This document shows positions 24,063-26,934 of a DNA stretch of 26,934 nt, one piece after another. Every line of letters begins with the position of its first letter. Position 1 is the stretch's first letter. Origin of the DNA: Bacteroidota bacterium (GTDB taxonomy: Bacteria; Bacteroidota; Bacteroidia; Flavobacteriales_D; JABDKJ01); assembly GCA_027621335.1 (NCBI GenBank), contig JAQCAN010000004.1, forward strand, positions 1-26,934. Direction: 5' to 3'. The translations under genes and the position numbers were made by a program. The notes below the pieces were generated by a model. That model searched no databases, was not told the origin of the DNA, and saw nothing but the letters and a program-made list of their open reading frames with translations.

Positions 24063-25253
24063 TCAGCGTCTGCCTGTTCGTTGCAGCCAGCGCGGCAGTA
24101 TAAGTACACCCATGAAAAGATAGGGGAAGTAGGTCATCAGTCGCCAGAGGATGGCCAGCAAGCCGACCAAGGATAGGGGGACGATGCTTTCGCCAAAAAA
24201 TTTGTAGAAGGCGAACTCGGCCACCCCACTGCTTCCCGGGGTAGGAGAGACCAACATGATCATCCACATCACCAATTGCTTTCCATAGGCGAGGAGATGG
24301 TCGATCTCGGGAACCACGATGAGAAGCAAACAGTTCAGTAGAATGAACCTGGCGCTCCATGACGTATAGGTAGCTGCGAGTCCTTTGAGCCAATAGGAAA
24401 GAGGCTTCCCCTTCAGTTCTTTGGAGGTCATCATCAGATCATCGCCCCAGGCTACGATACGGTAGCGCCACTTGCTCAAGAAAGGAATGCTGAACAGCTT
24501 CAACATAATATATCTGAATGCACGCGGATTGATGAAGACGGCATAGATCAAGATGAACAAGAGGACAAAGGTGAAGCTATAGCCCACCCAAAAGAAACCT
24601 TCGGCCGTCAAGGGTTGCCCGAAGAGGCTTAGTTCCCAAGAGTCAGGGAACAATTTTGCTCCACCCAAAGTCAACAGGACAATGGGGACCATACTCACAT
24701 AGAACAGCTCATCCATCATCGCTGTGACCATAACTATGGCCGTGCTCTTTCCCAGATTCATCCCTTCACGGTTCAAGAAAAAGACGGCAACAGCCGATCC
24801 ACCAACGACACTTGGAGTGAGTGCTGAAGCGAACTCCCACAGAAGGACGATGTCCGTGCATTGTCGCCATGAGAAATGCCCAGAGCTCAATACTTTCAAA
24901 CGAATGACATAGGCGGCTACTCGCATGACCAGGCAGGCCGCTGCGAGAAGGAAGAAGATACCCGCCCGCGCATTCCAGTCCACCTTGCGAAGAGTATCCC
25001 TGTATGTGATGCGCTCGTAGTTGCCCTTTCCGTCAGGAGCAAGTTTGAAATCCGTATCGTCTTTTGCATCCAACAGGCCATCCCCATTGGCATCCACCCA
25101 TTCATACTGACCGTTGTTCGAGAATTCATAGTGGACCGCACTGAGAGAAGCATAAAGAAGATAAGCGGCAACAGCCAGCCCTAGAACTACGGGAATAAGC
25201 ACTCTACGGGTGCTCAGTTGTCGCTTTATGTCGTGTTCCTTGATCTGGGACAT
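24063..25253 (-). CDS. UPF0104-family membrane protein with EF-hand-like periplasmic insert
   Basis: The 396-residue protein is polytopic with about 8 TM segments and belongs to the same broad family as the gene at 12356-13363. Signatures are CLVMRVAAYVIRLKVLSSG, EFASALTPSVVGGSAVAVFF and LVSPTPGSSGVAEFAF. Between TM1 (about 19-38) and TM2 (about 98-118) lies a soluble loop of some 60 residues. It contains DANGDGLLDAKD (residues 54-65), with Asp54, Asn56, Asp58, Gly59, Asp62 and Asp65 in the spacing of an EF-hand or dockerin calcium loop. A Ca2+-binding extracytoplasmic loop is therefore plausible. The function is unknown; lipid or glycolipid flipping is inferred from the family. The first gene after it on the minus strand is the cystathionine gamma-synthase type enzyme. 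Confidence 0.88.
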   Translation of the reverse strand: MSQIKEHDIKRQLSTRRVLIPVVLGLAVAAYLLYASLSAVHYEFSNNGQYEWVDANGDGLLDAKDDTDFKLAPDGKGNYERITYRDTLRKVDWNARAGIFFLLAAACLVMRVAAYVIRLKVLSSGHFSWRQCTDIVLLWEFASALTPSVVGGSAVAVFFLNREGMNLGKSTAIVMVTAMMDELFYVSMVPIVLLTLGGAKLFPDSWELSLFGQPLTAEGFFWVGYSFTFVLLFILIYAVFINPRAFRYIMLKLFSIPFLSKWRYRIVAWGDDLMMTSKELKGKPLSYWLKGLAATYTSWSARFILLNCLLLIVVPEIDHLLAYGKQLVMWMIMLVSPTPGSSGVAEFAFYKFFGESIVPLSLVGLLAILWRLMTYFPYLFMGVLILPRWLQRTGRR

Positions 25254-25351
25254 GGAGGCGTGAAGGTAATGTGAATCGATATCCTTCTAGGCGGCATCAT
25301 AGGACTAAGAGGAGTCTCATAAATGAAGAGAATGCCCAAAACGTATTGAAC

Positions 25352-25705
25352 ATGAAGAAGATCTATCACCTTTCCACTTGTAACACTTGCCAGAAGATCA
25401 TTGCTGCATTGGATGGCGGGAGGTCATTCGAATTATTGGACATCAAAGAGAAGAACATCTCAGCTGAGGAATTGGATGCCATCAAAGAGAAGGTAGGGAG
25501 CTATGAAGGCCTGTTCAGTAAACGCGCCATGAAATATCGGTCCATGGGCCTGGACAAGATGAATCTATCGGAAAAGGACTATCGAAACTATATGCTCGAA
25601 GAGTACACCTTTCTTAAGCGGCCATTTATCCTTATCGGAGATGAGGTCTTTATTGGTAACTCCAAGGCAGTAGTTGCTCAGGCCATAAAGGCAGCCGGAC
25701 TCTGA
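25352..25705 (+). CDS. ArsC/Spx-family thioredoxin-like protein
   Basis: The 117-residue protein has the ArsC/Spx fold pattern: KKIYHLSTCNTCQKIIAALD with a CxxC pair (Cys9 and Cys12 or so) at the start, FELLDIKEKNISAEEL, and LEEYTFLKRPFILIGDEVFIGN with the conserved Arg-Pro segment. True arsenate reductases of this class use one Cys and a trio of Arg residues; the CNTC pair rather recalls the Spx/MgsR/YffB-type branch. Arsenate reduction is therefore not claimed. A longer reading from 25271 would add 27 residues unlike the family, so ATG 25352 is chosen. It is not near any arsenic gene and is divergent from the UPF0104-type gene. Confidence 0.88.
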   Translation: MKKIYHLSTCNTCQKIIAALDGGRSFELLDIKEKNISAEELDAIKEKVGSYEGLFSKRAMKYRSMGLDKMNLSEKDYRNYMLEEYTFLKRPFILIGDEVFIGNSKAVVAQAIKAAGL

Positions 25706-25719
25706 GCATCTTTTCAGGA

Positions 25720-25750
25720 TTGCAGGCAAACTAGCTTAAGCTTAGCTTTG
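25720..25750 (+). promoter_or_regulatory. Promoter of the CotH/lamin-tail protein gene
   Basis: TTG at 25720-25722, 20 bases, then TAGCTTTG at 25743-25750, a full match to the Bacteroidota -33/-7 pattern. The ATG at 25784 is 33 bases downstream. The surrounding stretch (TAGCTT ... AAGCTA) also has short inverted repeats, which could be an operator or chance. Confidence 0.7.
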
Positions 25751-25783
25751 CAAGCTATTAACGTGAGTTAAGCAAGACGCGAT

Positions 25784-26934
25784 ATGTTAAGCCTTCCCAG
25801 ACATAGTGTGGCGTCAGGAATCTTCCTCGGGATATCTCTGGTGTTGGCCATTGCCTCCAATGGCCAAATGATACGCCTGAATGAAGTGATGTTGCTGAAT
25901 GCTTCTACAATCTATGATGAGGATGGCGACTCAGAGAATTGGTTAGAAATCTACAACTCCGGGCCTACTTCAGCAAACCTTTCAGGATGCGGACTATCGG
26001 ATGATCTGGATGACCCATTCAAGTGGACCTTTCCATACTACATTATTCCCCCTCATAACTTTGCTTTGATATGGGGGTCAGGAAAGGACAGGGTTGACCC
26101 TTCAGAGCCATTGCATTTGAACTTCAGCTTGGACAATGATGAAGGAGTGATATTTCTGACATCCTCCCAAGGGGTCATACTGGATCTCTTGGTGACGATT
26201 GAGAGCCCAATCGATATCTCTTTTGGACGGTTACCGGATGGCGGAAATGAGGTTGGCCTTTTAGACTCTGCCTCTCCTGCAGCAAGCAATGCAGGGGCCT
26301 CACAATTCATGGGTATTGCCTCTCCACCATTATTCTCAGAGCCTAGCGGATTCTATACGGCTGATTTTCAGCTAGAACTGAGCACCACAGACCCTGATGA
26401 TTTTGTAGTATATACCTTGGATGGTTCTGAACCTGACACGGCCAGCATTGGTGGGACATCATTCATGTACAAGAATAACTATCCCTTTAGCCCGGGTCCA
26501 CTTGGGGATTCCCTTTATGGACTCATGGAGTCACATATGTACTTAGACCCAGTGACTATTTATGACCGTTCAGCAGAGCCGGATGTGGTTTCTCAGAAAT
26601 CATCTACTTGGTCATCGATGGGCTCTTATTTTCCAGATTCACCAACTTCTAAGGCTTTTGTGGTACGCGCGAGAACCTATAGTTCAGGCTTACTGCCAAG
26701 TCTGATAGAGTCGCGAACTTACTTTGTTCATCCTGACGGGGCAGATAGATACCATCTCCCTGTCGTTTCATTAGCGCTTCCTGAGCAAGACTTGTATGGT
26801 TATTACGATGGCATCATTGTCCCAGGGTATATCTATGACCAATATAGAATCTCTTACCCCGATTCAGTTTGGCAGAATTATCCGAGAATACGTTCCAACA
26901 ACTTTGGGCAGAGGGGGCAGGAATGGGAAAGAAA
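25784..26934 (+). CDS. Secreted lamin-tail / CotH-domain protein, 3' end outside window
   Basis: The frame is open from ATG 25784 to the right edge, 383 codons, with no stop. Residues 10-27 form a signal peptide (SGIFLGISLVLAIASNG), cut near GQM. A lamin-tail domain follows (IRLNEVMLLNASTIYDEDGD, SENWLEIYNSG, LSGCGLSDDLDDPFKWTFP). Next comes a chitobiase/hexosaminidase C-terminal-like segment (FVVYTLDGSEPD, later KAFVVRARTYSSGLLPS). The last visible part begins a CotH-type domain (YHLPVVSLALPEQDLYGYYD, IRSNNFGQRGQEWER). This architecture is common in secreted Bacteroidota proteins; a sorting tail for type IX secretion is expected beyond the edge but not seen. The role is unknown; in other contexts CotH proteins are atypical protein kinases. 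It has its own promoter. Confidence 0.85.
   Translation, partial: MLSLPRHSVASGIFLGISLVLAIASNGQMIRLNEVMLLNASTIYDEDGDSENWLEIYNSGPTSANLSGCGLSDDLDDPFKWTFPYYIIPPHNFALIWGSGKDRVDPSEPLHLNFSLDNDEGVIFLTSSQGVILDLLVTIESPIDISFGRLPDGGNEVGLLDSASPAASNAGASQFMGIASPPLFSEPSGFYTADFQLELSTTDPDDFVVYTLDGSEPDTASIGGTSFMYKNNYPFSPGPLGDSLYGLMESHMYLDPVTIYDRSAEPDVVSQKSSTWSSMGSYFPDSPTSKAFVVRARTYSSGLLPSLIESRTYFVHPDGADRYHLPVVSLALPEQDLYGYYDGIIVPGYIYDQYRISYPDSVWQNYPRIRSNNFGQRGQEWER

Noticed and set aside
25352..25705. Naming the ArsC-fold protein an arsenate reductase
   Set aside because: It carries a CxxC pair more like the Spx/YffB branch and has no arsenic-related neighbours.

Overview
The window comes from a Bacteroidota chromosome, most likely a free-living (perhaps aquatic) member of Flavobacteriales; the order is an inference from gene content, not a measured placement. 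Three things point there. Several genes have the Bacteroidota promoter (TTG, about 20 bases, TAnnTTTG). A DUF4270 lipoprotein lies between a short glycogen-synthase-like protein and GlmS, opposite panC, panD and radA. A SpoIIM-like / DUF4129 / DUF4350 envelope cluster is also present. Almost everything is chromosomal housekeeping, densely packed and often translationally coupled.

Layout. 1-3047 (minus) is an envelope operon: a SpoIIM-like membrane protein with an extra C-terminal membrane half, then a DUF4129 protein, then a DUF4350 protein that runs off the left edge. The DUF4129 gene has a one-base frameshift between its signal peptide and its body. 3099-4466 is the Mg2+ transporter MgtE and 4534-5277 is phenylalanine 4-hydroxylase. 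5324-6571 is the least ordinary part: a short ssb paralogue with an in-frame amber codon, an AT-rich spacer with helically phased TAAACG repeats, and a small orphan protein carrying all the catalytic residues of barnase-type ribonucleases. 6572-6967 is a membrane-anchored His-rich small protein.

6982-10997 (minus) is the operon glycogen-synthase-like, DUF4270 lipoprotein, glmS, with a good promoter at 11029-11059. Opposite it, 11099-15210 (plus) runs panC, panD, a UPF0104-type membrane protein, rfaE2 and radA, with overlapping reading frames at its end. These two operons cover pantothenate synthesis, amino-sugar and heptose supply for the envelope, and recombination repair.

15238-17376 (minus) is a Na/phosphate cotransporter with an N-terminal periplasmic domain and a C-terminal PhoU-like domain. 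17537-18535 (minus) is a tRNA dihydrouridine synthase, divergent from polA (18582-21365); their -7 promoter elements are only three bases apart. Two unknown exported proteins follow polA. Then come a PLP-dependent cystathionine gamma-synthase-type enzyme (minus), a second UPF0104-type membrane protein with an EF-hand-like loop (minus), and an ArsC/Spx-family protein (plus). Last is a large secreted protein with lamin-tail, chitobiase-C-like and CotH segments that runs off the right edge.

I saw no rRNA, tRNA, CRISPR array, insertion sequence or prophage genes. The most useful leads are the ribonuclease / interrupted ssb / phased-repeat locus (5324-6571), the frameshifted DUF4129 gene and the fused SpoIIM protein.
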